The notes under the pieces: model-generated | What the model saw: only the letters and a program-made list of their open reading frames with translations | Told to the model about the DNA's origin: nothing | The model's database searches: none | Program-made: the position numbers and the translations under genes | Assembly: GCA_017983695.1 (NCBI GenBank) | Contig: JAGOAX010000015.1 | Coordinates: 1 to 64,000 of the forward strand | From: Ferruginibacter sp. | GTDB taxonomy: Bacteria > Bacteroidota > Bacteroidia > Chitinophagales > Chitinophagaceae | Length of the DNA stretch: 64,000 nt | Direction of reading: 5' to 3' | Shown: in pieces, positions 53,420 to 61,368 of the stretch | Position numbering within the stretch: the first letter of the stretch is position 1 | How the letters are laid out: every line of letters begins with the position of its first letter

Positions 53420-53977
53420 TTATTCCCCGTTACTTTGGGTTAGATATTTTGCCGGCACATTGTCTGACAACCAAACGCCATTGTCAGAAATGAAGAACTC
53501 AAATTTGTCGTTATACATTTGTTCAGAAAGAACTTTAAATACAACTGGTTTTCCGTGTCTTTGTCCAACTTTTATTGCAGTTTCAATATCAGCACTTAAA
53601 TGCACTTGTTGTCTGTCTTGTTTTTGAAGTCCTGTATCCAAAATAGATTGAACTGATTTTTCGCCTGTTCCATGATATAAAATTTCTGGAGGTTTCTGGC
53701 TTGTATAACCTAATTCAATTTCTACTGAATGCCCTTGACTTGCTCTAATTCTGTCAAAAGTATCATTAAAAGCAAATCGTTTCTTTGAGTTGGTTTCAAC
53801 AATCTGTTTTAAAGACTCATTGTCAAGTTTAATTCCATAACTATTTAATTTTTTAAGAAGAGTATAAACATCTGTCCAACCATTTTGGTCTAATTCAATG
53901 CCAATTGTTTCAGGTTTGTGTCGCAATACGAAACTTAAAAACTTGCTTATAGATGTAATTTGTTTTTCGCTAATCAT
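53420..53977 (-). CDS. kptA: RNA 2'-phosphotransferase (Tpt1/KptA family)
   Basis: The 185-residue protein has the KptA signatures: KFLSFVLRHKPETI at the front, then RIRASQGHS, LYHGT and VHLSAD, together the H-R-H-R-like set that binds NAD+ and the RNA 2'-phosphate. In eukaryotes Tpt1 removes the 2'-phosphate left by tRNA splicing; the bacterial role is unclear. It is AT-rich, and it starts one base after the stop of the hypothetical gene at 53979-54566, so the two are likely coexpressed. Confidence 0.9.
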   Translation of the reverse strand: MISEKQITSISKFLSFVLRHKPETIGIELDQNGWTDVYTLLKKLNSYGIKLDNESLKQIVETNSKKRFAFNDTFDRIRASQGHSVEIELGYTSQKPPEILYHGTGEKSVQSILDTGLQKQDRQQVHLSADIETAIKVGQRHGKPVVFKVLSEQMYNDKFEFFISDNGVWLSDNVPAKYLTQSNGE

Positions 53978-53978
53978 A

Positions 53979-54566
53979 TCATTTCCAATAGCTCATTAAA
54001 TATTTTTCTATTTGCTTTCTGTCTGACAAATCTATTAGTTCAGAACTATTCCAATTTATTAAAACTAACTCACATCCTTCTCCTAATTCATAAAGTGTTT
54101 CTAAAATTTTATTGAAATGATCTGTTGAAGTAATAAGGGAAGTTGAACTCCAAATGTTATTTATGAATTCATCTTTACAGTCATAAAAGAAATTGAAACA
54201 AGGCAAACTAAATGCGTTTGAAGTAGTTTTTGAGCAGTCAGTTATGGTATATCCGTCATAGCGAATTTGCTTTGCTTTTTCAAAACCTTTTTCAGTTAAT
54301 AACTTCTCAAGATAATCAATTCGTAGTTCTTCATTTAGTGTGGGAAAAGGCATGCCTTCTCTCATAAAAATGGCTGTAAAACCATATTCAGTTCTTGTCT
54401 TTTCTGTGAAGTCAACAATTTGCTTAATTGAAGTCTGAATATGCGCAACATTTTTTCTTGGAACAATTTCAACTTGGCAATAGTCGTCTTCCCAAAACGA
54501 AGGCAAATTTTTGTCTTCGTTTTGGGAAATATTTTTTCGTCCAAATATTTTGCCAAATATTCCCAT
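53979..54566 (-). CDS. Hypothetical protein, possibly functionally tied to KptA
   Basis: The 195-residue soluble protein has acidic and aromatic composition with Cys residues (DDYCQVE, CFNFFYDCKDEF) and no recognised domain. Its size and composition recall the small proteins often found with immunity or toxin genes, but that is only a resemblance. A very strong inverted repeat (54489-54528) lies within its first 30 codons. It is cotranscribed with kptA. Confidence 0.6.
   Translation of the reverse strand: MGIFGKIFGRKNISQNEDKNLPSFWEDDYCQVEIVPRKNVAHIQTSIKQIVDFTEKTRTEYGFTAIFMREGMPFPTLNEELRIDYLEKLLTEKGFEKAKQIRYDGYTITDCSKTTSNAFSLPCFNFFYDCKDEFINNIWSSTSLITSTDHFNKILETLYELGEGCELVLINWNSSELIDLSDRKQIEKYLMSYWK
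54489..54528 (-). repeat. 14-bp perfect inverted repeat inside the hypothetical gene
   Basis: TTCCCAAAACGAAG (54489-54502) and CTTCGTTTTGGGAA (54515-54528) are perfectly complementary around a 12-base loop that can pair further (CAAA/TTTG). In the mRNA this hairpin would cover roughly codons 13-26. Confidence 0.75.
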
Positions 54567-54616
54567 TGTCAGCGGTATGTAGAGTGTCGCTTTATAATAC
54601 CAGGAAACAGCATTAA

Positions 54617-55738
54617 TTATGCTATCACCTTTACAGTTTGTTTTATCCTGTTGGCTTGGTGTATCAGTTCCTGTTTTTCCTTGCTTAAAATGGTAATATG
54701 CCCCATTTTACGGCCGGGTTTGGTTTCTTTTTTACCATAAATGTGTACAAACACATTATCTATCTGTAAAATTTCGTTCAGTCCTTCGTAAACAGCTTCG
54801 CCGCTAAAACCTTCGGCACCCAATAAATTTACAATGGCTGCCGGTAAAATATGATCTGTATTGCCCAAAGGATAGCCCAGCATTACCCGCCACAGCATAT
54901 CAAACTGCGATGAATAATTGGCTTCAATAGTATGATGGCCACTGTTATGTACCCTTGGTGCAGTTTCGTTTACCAGTACATTGTCATCAATATCTACAAA
55001 TAATTCCACCGCAAAAATGCCGGGGCTTTGTAAATCCTTTACCACTTTACGTGCAATGGCTTCCACCTTCCACAAAACCTTATCGGGTAATGCAGCAGGG
55101 CTTATCTGGTAATCGAGCAAATTAAGGCGGGTATCAAAAACCATATCCACACTTGGGTACATGGCACTTTCCCCTTTATCATTTACAGCAATAATTACAG
55201 CAATCTCTTTTTTTATGGTCACCAGTTTTTCTAAAACAGCAGGTGCGTCAAATCCTTTTGCCAGGTCTTCTTTGGTTTTTAATAATTCCACGCCACGGCC
55301 ATCATACCCACCCACACCAATTTTATGTGCTGCCGGCAAAAAATTTCCGTGCTGGTGTAAATCAGCTTTGTTTTGTGTGATAATGAATTCGCTGGTGGGA
55401 ATTTGATTATCCTTATAAAATTGTTTTTGTAAAACCTTATCCTTAATAGTTTTTAGTGCCGCCGGTTTGGGATAAATTTTTACGCCCTCGCTTTCTAATT
55501 TTTCAAGCGCATCTTCATTCACACTTTCTATTTCAATGGTAATGGCATCAAGCCCTTTGCCAAAATTATATACGTCGTTAAAGTCTTTAATATCGCCTTT
55601 GGTAAAATTGTGGCAGAGATGCGCCGCCGGACAAGTAGCATCATTTTCCATAACAAAGGTTTCAACCGGGTAGTTGGCTGCTGCCTGTAATAACATTCTG
55701 CCCAGCTGGCCGCCGCCAAGTATGCCAATTTTTTTCAT
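54617..55738 (-). CDS. purK: 5-(carboxyamino)imidazole ribonucleotide synthase
   Basis: The 373-residue ATP-grasp enzyme has the start IGILGGGQLGRMLLQAA, the ATP-grasp segments KIGVGGYDGRGVELL and ELFVDIDDNVLVNETAPRVHNSGHH (split as ELFVDIDDNVLV and NETAPRVHNSGHH), and the closing PGRKMGHI. It makes N5-CAIR from AIR, bicarbonate and ATP; PurE (at 46944-47462) takes it further. In many Bacteroidota purK and purE are adjacent; here they are not. Confidence 0.95.
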   Translation of the reverse strand: MKKIGILGGGQLGRMLLQAAANYPVETFVMENDATCPAAHLCHNFTKGDIKDFNDVYNFGKGLDAITIEIESVNEDALEKLESEGVKIYPKPAALKTIKDKVLQKQFYKDNQIPTSEFIITQNKADLHQHGNFLPAAHKIGVGGYDGRGVELLKTKEDLAKGFDAPAVLEKLVTIKKEIAVIIAVNDKGESAMYPSVDMVFDTRLNLLDYQISPAALPDKVLWKVEAIARKVVKDLQSPGIFAVELFVDIDDNVLVNETAPRVHNSGHHTIEANYSSQFDMLWRVMLGYPLGNTDHILPAAIVNLLGAEGFSGEAVYEGLNEILQIDNVFVHIYGKKETKPGRKMGHITILSKEKQELIHQANRIKQTVKVIA

Positions 55739-55851
55739 GTGGCAAATATAAAAGGTATTACTTTAGTGTAACCAAACCGTAATAATTTTTTAAGCCCTTT
55801 TCTGCTTTTTTATTTTAAAGGAAAAGTCTGCAATCATTACTAAGTATAATT

Positions 55852-55895
55852 GTAACTTTTGTAACCATTATTAGCTTTAGCTTATTTCACCTTTG
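55852..55895 (+). promoter_or_regulatory. Regulon site 1: dyad plus -7 box upstream of the TauE-type gene
   Basis: GTAAC-TTTT-GTAAC (55852-55865), then 22 bases, then CACCTTTG (55888-55895), which is the -7 element TAnnTTTG with one change. The arrangement repeats in front of four further units (57382, 58170, 59743, 61324). Confidence 0.6.
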
Positions 55896-55917
55896 CTCCC
55901 ACATAAACAAAAAGACA

Positions 55918-56721
55918 ATGGAAATAGTAGGTTATTTTTTGGCTGCATTGGTTGGCGTATCGTTGGGTTTAATTGGTAGTGGAGGTTCAATTTTAACTGT
56001 ACCTATTTTAGTGTATGTAATAGGGGTTAATCCGGTTTTAGCAACTGCTTACTCCCTTTTTATTGTAGGCTCAACTGCATTAGTTGGTGGGGTACAAAGC
56101 GCCCTGCAAAAAAAGGTTGACTTTAAAACGGTTCTGATTTTTGGTATTCCATCTATAGCTGCTGTGTATGCCACACGTATGTGGCTGGTGCCTTTAATTC
56201 CTAAAGAATTGTTTTCGATTGGTAACCTAGCTATTACAAAATCAATTGCTTTAATGTTGCTTTTTGCAGTGGTGATGATATTGGCATCAATAAGCATGAT
56301 TAAATCTGGCAAAAAGAAAGTAGAGGAGAATGTGAATGTGCCAATGAAATATAATTACCCCATGATTTTGCTGGAAGGTGCTGTTGTTGGTTTATTAACA
56401 GGTTTGGTAGGGGCAGGAGGTGGATTTTTAATTATTCCCGCTCTTGTGTTATTGGCAAAAATGCCTATGAAACTGGCCGTAGGAACGTCTTTATTTATTA
56501 TTGCCGCAAAATCGTTAATTGGTTTTATTGGCGACCTGCAGGGCAGCCAGGTTATTGATTGGAAATTGTTGGGCAGTTTTACTGCTTTTGCTGTCGCCGG
56601 TATTTTTATTGGTATTTTTCTTTCTAAGAAAATATCCGGCGACAAATTGAAAAAAGCTTTTGGTTGGTTTGTGTTGGTAATGGGCATCTACATTATTATC
56701 AAGGAATTGTTTTTTAAATAA
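55918..56721 (+). CDS. TauE/SafE-type (TSUP) anion exporter
   Basis: The 267-residue protein has about eight membrane helices with the two TSUP repeats: GLIGSGGSILTVPILVY near the start and GLVGAGGGFLIIPALV in the middle. TSUP proteins export sulfite, sulfoacetate or related sulfur anions. In the Staphylococcus aureus cst operon a TauE gene lies beside the persulfide dioxygenase cstB; the same partnership occurs here. It is 5 bases upstream of the methyltransferase gene, so it starts that operon. Confidence 0.85.
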   Translation: MEIVGYFLAALVGVSLGLIGSGGSILTVPILVYVIGVNPVLATAYSLFIVGSTALVGGVQSALQKKVDFKTVLIFGIPSIAAVYATRMWLVPLIPKELFSIGNLAITKSIALMLLFAVVMILASISMIKSGKKKVEENVNVPMKYNYPMILLEGAVVGLLTGLVGAGGGFLIIPALVLLAKMPMKLAVGTSLFIIAAKSLIGFIGDLQGSQVIDWKLLGSFTAFAVAGIFIGIFLSKKISGDKLKKAFGWFVLVMGIYIIIKELFFK

Positions 56722-56726
56722 CTATT

Positions 56727-57359
56727 ATGGAGGATAAAAAAAGTACGGAAGATAGATGTTGTGTGGTTAACTACCATCTTCCGTTGAATGAAACCTACTG
56801 GAACAATCAATATAAAGCAAAAGCAACCGGCTGGGATCTGGGCCAGGTATCGCCACCACTGAAAGCATACATTGATCAGCTTACCAATAAAAACCTGCGC
56901 ATTTTAATTCCCGGCTGCGGTAATACTTACGAAGCTGCGTATTTACTGCAACAGGGCTTTACCAATGTAACTGTTATAGATATTGCCCCCGCTTTGGTTG
57001 CACTGTTAAAAGAAAAATACAAAGGCAACCCGCATGTTAAAATTATTCTTGGAGATTTTTTTGAGCATGAAGGCGAATATGACCTGGTATTGGAGCAAAC
57101 ATTTTTTTGTGCCCTTAACCCTGGTTTACGAAAAGACTATATTGCAAAAATGCATGCACTGCTGGCACCAAATGGTAAATTGGCCGGCGTTTTATTTAAC
57201 CGTGAATTTGAACAGCAGGGCCCGCCTTTTGGTGGAAACAAAAGCCTGTACGAACCTATGTTTGAAAAGGATTTTATTTTTAAAACTATTGAGCCTTGTA
57301 ATAATTCTTTTATAAAAAGAAAAAATACAGAGCTATTTATCATTCTGATAAAGAAGTAA
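56727..57359 (+). CDS. TPMT-family thiol/thiopurine S-methyltransferase-like protein
   Basis: The 210-residue protein has TPMT-type sequence: YWNNQYKAKATGWDLGQVSP near residues 19-38, the SAM-binding LRILIPGCGNTYEA and the family block DLVLEQTFFCALNPGLR. Members methylate sulfur-containing small molecules (thiopurines, thiols, hydrogen sulfide, selenium or tellurium compounds). In this cluster a thiol or sulfide substrate is attractive. Cotranscribed with the TauE-type gene. Confidence 0.82.
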   Translation: MEDKKSTEDRCCVVNYHLPLNETYWNNQYKAKATGWDLGQVSPPLKAYIDQLTNKNLRILIPGCGNTYEAAYLLQQGFTNVTVIDIAPALVALLKEKYKGNPHVKIILGDFFEHEGEYDLVLEQTFFCALNPGLRKDYIAKMHALLAPNGKLAGVLFNREFEQQGPPFGGNKSLYEPMFEKDFIFKTIEPCNNSFIKRKNTELFIILIKK

Positions 57360-57381
57360 TTTTTTAAGCCTTTTCTTAACT

Positions 57382-57425
57382 GTAACCAATGTTACCAACA
57401 GCATCGTTTATTATGCCGAACTTTA
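57382..57425 (+). promoter_or_regulatory. Regulon site 2: dyad plus -7 box upstream of the peroxiredoxin gene
   Basis: GTAAC-CAAT-GTTAC (57382-57395) is a perfect dyad; GAACTTTA (57418-57425) lies 22 bases later. The spacing equals that at three other sites. Confidence 0.7.
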
Positions 57426-57443
57426 TACTCTAAATAAAATTTT

Positions 57444-58091
57444 ATGGAAAATACAATAATGAATACAATGCCAAGAATTGGCGATAAGGCTCCTGATTTT
57501 GACGCTGTAACCACCACCGGGCCACTGAAATTTTCAGATTATAACAAAGGTAGCTGGGTGATCCTGTTTTCTCATCCCGCAGATTTTACACCAGTGTGTA
57601 CCACCGAAATGAGTGGATTTGCACTGGAAAAAGATTTCTTTGCAAAACATAATACCAAACTAATGGGATTAAGTATTGATAGCATTCATGCCCATATTGC
57701 ATGGGTTAATGCCGTACATGAAAAAACAGGCGTACTGTTTGAATTTCCGATTGTTGCCGATATAAGTATGAGCGTATCAAAACTTTATGGCATGCTGCAA
57801 CCCGGCGAAAGTGAAACAGCTGCTGTGAGGGCAGTATTTATAATAGACCCCGAAGGAAAAGTAAGATTGATTATGTATTACCCCCTTAATGTAGGACGTA
57901 ATATGGAAGAGATCAAACGTACATTGTTAGCGCTGCAAACATCTGACGAAAATAAATGTGCCATGCCGCTTAACTGGCATCCGGGTGATAAAGTAATTGT
58001 TCCGGCTCCAAAAACTGTGGAGGGCCTGGCAGAACGTAAAGCCAGCGATTTAGAAATGGTAGATTGGTATTTGGCTAAAAGATCTTTATAA
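57444..58091 (+). CDS. 1-Cys peroxiredoxin (Prx6 type)
   Basis: The 215-residue protein has the peroxidatic Cys52 in FTPVCTTE, the active-site Arg129 in AAVRAVF and the long C-terminal domain of the Prx6 subfamily, with a further Cys172 (NKCAMPLNW) where archaeal and bacterial relatives carry a resolving Cys. It reduces peroxides, and possibly persulfides, in the cytoplasm. It ends shortly before a strong terminator at 58104-58128. It is flanked on both sides by sulfur-handling genes and carries its own regulon site, so it is a single-gene unit. Confidence 0.92.
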   Translation: MENTIMNTMPRIGDKAPDFDAVTTTGPLKFSDYNKGSWVILFSHPADFTPVCTTEMSGFALEKDFFAKHNTKLMGLSIDSIHAHIAWVNAVHEKTGVLFEFPIVADISMSVSKLYGMLQPGESETAAVRAVFIIDPEGKVRLIMYYPLNVGRNMEEIKRTLLALQTSDENKCAMPLNWHPGDKVIVPAPKTVEGLAERKASDLEMVDWYLAKRSL

Positions 58092-58103
58092 AATAAAAAA
58101 CTG

Positions 58104-58128
58104 AAGGTTGCCAAAGGCAACCTTTTTT
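58104..58128 (+). terminator. Intrinsic terminator after the peroxiredoxin gene
   Basis: Stem AAGGTTGCC (58104-58112) with GGCAACCTT (58116-58124), loop AAA, followed by T residues. Confidence 0.92.
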
Positions 58129-58169
58129 AATTAATGCACTTTTTTTCATGACGAATGTCATATGAGTAT

Positions 58170-58213
58170 GTAACAATAGTAACAGGAAAATATTCCTTGA
58201 AAAAAGAAATTTG
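58170..58213 (+). promoter_or_regulatory. Regulon site 3: dyad plus -7 box upstream of the first CstB-like gene
   Basis: GTAAC-AATA-GTAAC (58170-58183), then 22 bases, then GAAATTTG (58206-58213). Confidence 0.6.
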
Positions 58214-58250
58214 CTGTACCATATTATACAATCATCAAAAATTAATCATT

Positions 58251-59666
58251 ATGAAAGTAGAACAAATTTATACCGGATGCATTGCTCATGCAGCATATTA
58301 CGTTGAAAGCAACGGCGAAGCCGCCATCTTTGATCCATTGCGTGAAGTGCAACCCTATATTGACCGGGCTGCCAAAGATAATGCTGTCATCAAGTATGTT
58401 TTTCTTACACACTTTCATGCCGATTTTGTAAGCGGGCATTTAGACCTTGCCAGAAAAACCGGGGCAGCAATTGTATATGGCCCAACGGCAAAACCCGCCT
58501 ATGAAGTGATTACAGCAACAGATAACCAGGTTTTTAAAATAGGTGAATATGCTGTTAAGGTAATACACACGCCGGGTCATACGATGGAGAGTACTACTTA
58601 CCTGCTGATTGATGAGCAGGGGAAAGAACATGGTATTATATCGGGCGATACTTTATTTATTGGTGATGTAGGAAGGCCGGATCTGGCCCAGCATGTGGTG
58701 GCAGATCTTACCGAAGAAAAACTGGCAGGTTACCTGTATGATTCTCTTAGAAATAAAATAATGCCATTAAGTGATGACCTGATTGTTTACCCCAACCATG
58801 GCGCCGGCAGTGCCTGCGGTAAAAACATGAGCAAAGAAACTACCGACACACTGGGGCATCAAAAGGAAGTAAACTATGCACTAAATCCTGCATTAAGTAA
58901 AGAAGAATTTATTAAAGCCATACTTACCGGCTTAACGCCGCCTCCCGGCTATTTTCCTAAAAATGTATTGATGAATATACAGGGATACGAAAGCCTGGAT
59001 ACAGTTTTAGAAAGAGGGCATAAGGCTTTAACTGCAGAAAACTTTGAAATGGTGGCCAATGAAACAAATGCATTGGTATTGGATACCAGGAACGCAACAG
59101 ACTTTGCCAACGGGTTTATTCCAAACAGTATAAACATAGGATTAGACGGAAGCTTTGCACAATGGGTGGGCGAAATGATACCAGATATAAAACAGGAAAT
59201 ATTATTGGTATCTAATCCTGGGTATGAAGATGAAGCCATGATTCGTCTTTCAAGGGTTGGGTATGATGGCAGCATTGGATACCTGGAGGGAGGTTTTGAT
59301 AGCTGGAAAAAAGCTGGTAAAGAAGTGGATACTGTAAAAAGAATTACTGCAGAAGAATTTGCAAAAATTCATGAAAATGAAAAACCACTAACAATTGACA
59401 TCAGGAAAAAAAGTGAATTCCAGTCGCAGCATATCACAGATGCTGTAAACATACCGTTGAATGAAATCAACAATCACCTGGCTGAGTTTCCAAAAGACAA
59501 ACCTTTTATTTTGCATTGTGCAGGCGGCTACCGCAGTATGATTGCAGCCTCCATGCTTAAACAAAGAGGATGGGATAATTTTTCGGATGTAATTGGAGGA
59601 TTTACCGAAATAGCAAAAACCAATGTACCAAAATCAGATTATGTTTGTCCTACAACCATGTTATAA
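58251..59666 (+). CDS. Persulfide dioxygenase/rhodanese fusion (CstB/ETHE1-like), paralogue 1
   Basis: The 471-residue protein joins a metallo-beta-lactamase-fold dioxygenase to two rhodanese domains. Metal-binding motifs are THFHADFVSGH (residues 53-63, H54, H56, D58), TPGH (H110) and SGDTLFIGDVGRPDL (D133), as in ETHE1/CstB persulfide dioxygenases. The first rhodanese domain (about 265-360) lacks a catalytic Cys, as does the pseudo-rhodanese of CstB; the second has Cys423 in HCAGGYRS. It should oxidise thiol persulfides and make thiosulfate. The ATG at 58251 is preferred to one at 58155, which would start upstream of the promoter. Confidence 0.88.
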   Translation: MKVEQIYTGCIAHAAYYVESNGEAAIFDPLREVQPYIDRAAKDNAVIKYVFLTHFHADFVSGHLDLARKTGAAIVYGPTAKPAYEVITATDNQVFKIGEYAVKVIHTPGHTMESTTYLLIDEQGKEHGIISGDTLFIGDVGRPDLAQHVVADLTEEKLAGYLYDSLRNKIMPLSDDLIVYPNHGAGSACGKNMSKETTDTLGHQKEVNYALNPALSKEEFIKAILTGLTPPPGYFPKNVLMNIQGYESLDTVLERGHKALTAENFEMVANETNALVLDTRNATDFANGFIPNSINIGLDGSFAQWVGEMIPDIKQEILLVSNPGYEDEAMIRLSRVGYDGSIGYLEGGFDSWKKAGKEVDTVKRITAEEFAKIHENEKPLTIDIRKKSEFQSQHITDAVNIPLNEINNHLAEFPKDKPFILHCAGGYRSMIAASMLKQRGWDNFSDVIGGFTEIAKTNVPKSDYVCPTTML

Positions 59667-59690
59667 ATAATTATATTTTAAATGAAATAA

Positions 59691-59722
59691 AATAGCCCCG
59701 AAAAAACACGGGGCTATTTTTT
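59691..59722 (+). terminator. Intrinsic terminator after the first CstB-like gene
   Basis: Stem AATAGCCCCG (59691-59700) with CGGGGCTATT (59709-59718), loop of 8 A/C bases, then T residues. Confidence 0.9.
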
Positions 59723-59742
59723 GTTATAGTATCTTACTGAAT

Positions 59743-59786
59743 GCAACTAATGTTACCAACAGCGTTAAAACTGCAAAGGATATTTG
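59743..59786 (+). promoter_or_regulatory. Regulon site 4: dyad plus -7 box upstream of the second CstB-like gene
   Basis: GCAAC-TAAT-GTTAC (59743-59756), then 22 bases, then GATATTTG (59779-59786). Confidence 0.65.
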
Positions 59787-59812
59787 CATTATAAAATTTA
59801 AAAAAATATACC

Positions 59813-61228
59813 ATGAACATTGAACAGATTTATACCGGATGCCTGGCACAGGGTGCTTATTATATTACCAGCAATGGCGAGGCTGCCATTATTGATCCAC
59901 TTCGTGAAACACAACCTTACTTAGACAGGTTGCAGAAAGACGGCGTGAAATTGAAATACATTTTCGAAACCCATTTCCATGCCGATTTTGTATCAGGACA
60001 TGTGGACCTGGCAAAACAAACGGGTGCAGCCATTGTGTATGGTCCCAATGCCAGTCCTGAGTTTGAATTTATATCAGCAAAAGATGGTGAAGAATTTAAA
60101 ATTGGTGATATAACAATTAAAGTGCTGCATACGCCCGGGCATACTATGGAAAGCACTACGTTTCTTTTAAAAGATGAAACCGGTAAAGATCACTGCATCT
60201 TCAGCGGCGATACATTGTTTTTGGGTGATGTTGGCCGGCCAGATCTTGCACAAAAAGCTGCAAGTATGACCATGGAAGATCTGGCAGGATTGCTTTACGA
60301 AAGTTTGATGACTAAAATAATGCCATTGGCAGATGATGTAATTGTTTATCCTGCACATGGCGCCGGCAGTGCCTGTGGTAAAAACATGATGAAGGAAACA
60401 GTTGATACCCTGGGCAATCAGAAAAAAATGAACTATGCCTTAAATCAACCCAATAAAGAAGCTTTTGTACATGCGGTTACCGAAGGATTGCTTGCACCGC
60501 CTGCATATTTTGGATTGAATGTGGCCATGAATAAAAAAGGCTATGAAAGTTTTGAAACTGTTTTAAACAACGGCATGCGTGCATTAATGCCTGATGAATT
60601 TGAAGCCGCTGCAGAAAATACCGAAGCCCTGATATTAGATACGAGGACAAATACTGAATTCTATAAAGGCTTTATTCCCCAATCGGTTAGTATTGGCCTG
60701 GATGGAGATTTTGCTCCCTGGGTAGGAGCCTTGATTATAGATGTAAAACAACCTTTGTTACTGATTACCGATTTGGGTAAAGAAGAAGAAGCCGTAACCC
60801 GTTTAAGCCGTGTTGGGTTTGATAATGTGCTGGGCCATTTAAAAGGCGGCTTTGCTGCATGGCTGGCTGCTGGTAAAGAAGCAGATGTTGTAGACAGGAT
60901 AACTGCAGAGCAATTTGCACAGGAAGTGGAGATAGGCAAAGATAAAATTCTGGATATCCGTAAAGAAACTGAGTATGCAGCCGAGCATGTGGAAGAAGCG
61001 TACAACAGACCATTAGCCAATATTAATGATTGGATAAAAGATATAAATGCAGATGAACATTTTTATGTGCATTGTGCCGGAGGCTACCGCAGTATGATTG
61101 CAGCCTCTATTTTGCAGGCACGTGGTTACAGAAATTTTACTGAAATTGAAGGCGGCTTTAAAGCCATCAGCAATACCACTTTGCCAAGAACAGATTTTAT
61201 TTGCCAGAGTAAAGTGATGAAAGCATAA
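59813..61228 (+). CDS. Persulfide dioxygenase/rhodanese fusion (CstB/ETHE1-like), paralogue 2
   Basis: The second paralogue is also 471 residues long and keeps THFHADFVSGH (H54, H56, D58), TPGH, and SGDTLFLGDVGRPDL. A Cys-less first rhodanese domain and a catalytic Cys421 (HCAGGYRS) complete the layout. It is not identical to its neighbour; the middle of the protein differs most. Having two genes with their own promoter and terminator suggests functional specialisation, for example different persulfide substrates (bacillithiol, coenzyme A, or small persulfides). Confidence 0.88.
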   Translation: MNIEQIYTGCLAQGAYYITSNGEAAIIDPLRETQPYLDRLQKDGVKLKYIFETHFHADFVSGHVDLAKQTGAAIVYGPNASPEFEFISAKDGEEFKIGDITIKVLHTPGHTMESTTFLLKDETGKDHCIFSGDTLFLGDVGRPDLAQKAASMTMEDLAGLLYESLMTKIMPLADDVIVYPAHGAGSACGKNMMKETVDTLGNQKKMNYALNQPNKEAFVHAVTEGLLAPPAYFGLNVAMNKKGYESFETVLNNGMRALMPDEFEAAAENTEALILDTRTNTEFYKGFIPQSVSIGLDGDFAPWVGALIIDVKQPLLLITDLGKEEEAVTRLSRVGFDNVLGHLKGGFAAWLAAGKEADVVDRITAEQFAQEVEIGKDKILDIRKETEYAAEHVEEAYNRPLANINDWIKDINADEHFYVHCAGGYRSMIAASILQARGYRNFTEIEGGFKAISNTTLPRTDFICQSKVMKA

Positions 61229-61250
61229 TTTAAGCATAGCGGAAAACCCT

Positions 61251-61277
61251 AAGGCAGCTGAAAGGCTGCTTTTTTTA
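61251..61277 (+). terminator. Intrinsic terminator after the second CstB-like gene
   Basis: Stem built on GGCAGC and GCTGC with a short GAAA-like loop, followed by seven T residues; located 25-45 bases after the stop. Confidence 0.8.
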
Positions 61278-61323
61278 TTTTTTCTTGTGAAAAGCAACTC
61301 CCTGATTTAAATCATATCTCTAT

Positions 61324-61368
61324 GTAACAAATGTCACCGTACCCCGGATGTGATTGTGTTTACATTTG
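61324..61368 (+). promoter_or_regulatory. Regulon site 5: dyad plus -7 box upstream of the Dps/TetR operon
   Basis: GTAAC-AAAT-GTCAC (61324-61337), then 23 bases, then a perfect TACATTTG (61361-61368). With this consensus -7 box the transcription start would lie near 61372, so the dyad centre is at about -41.5, the class II activator position. Confidence 0.65.

Noticed and set aside
54428..54740. Two plus-strand frames over the hypothetical gene and purK end
   Set aside because: They arise from the inverted repeat at 54489-54528, which reads similarly on both strands; the minus-strand gene has better layout and coupling to kptA.
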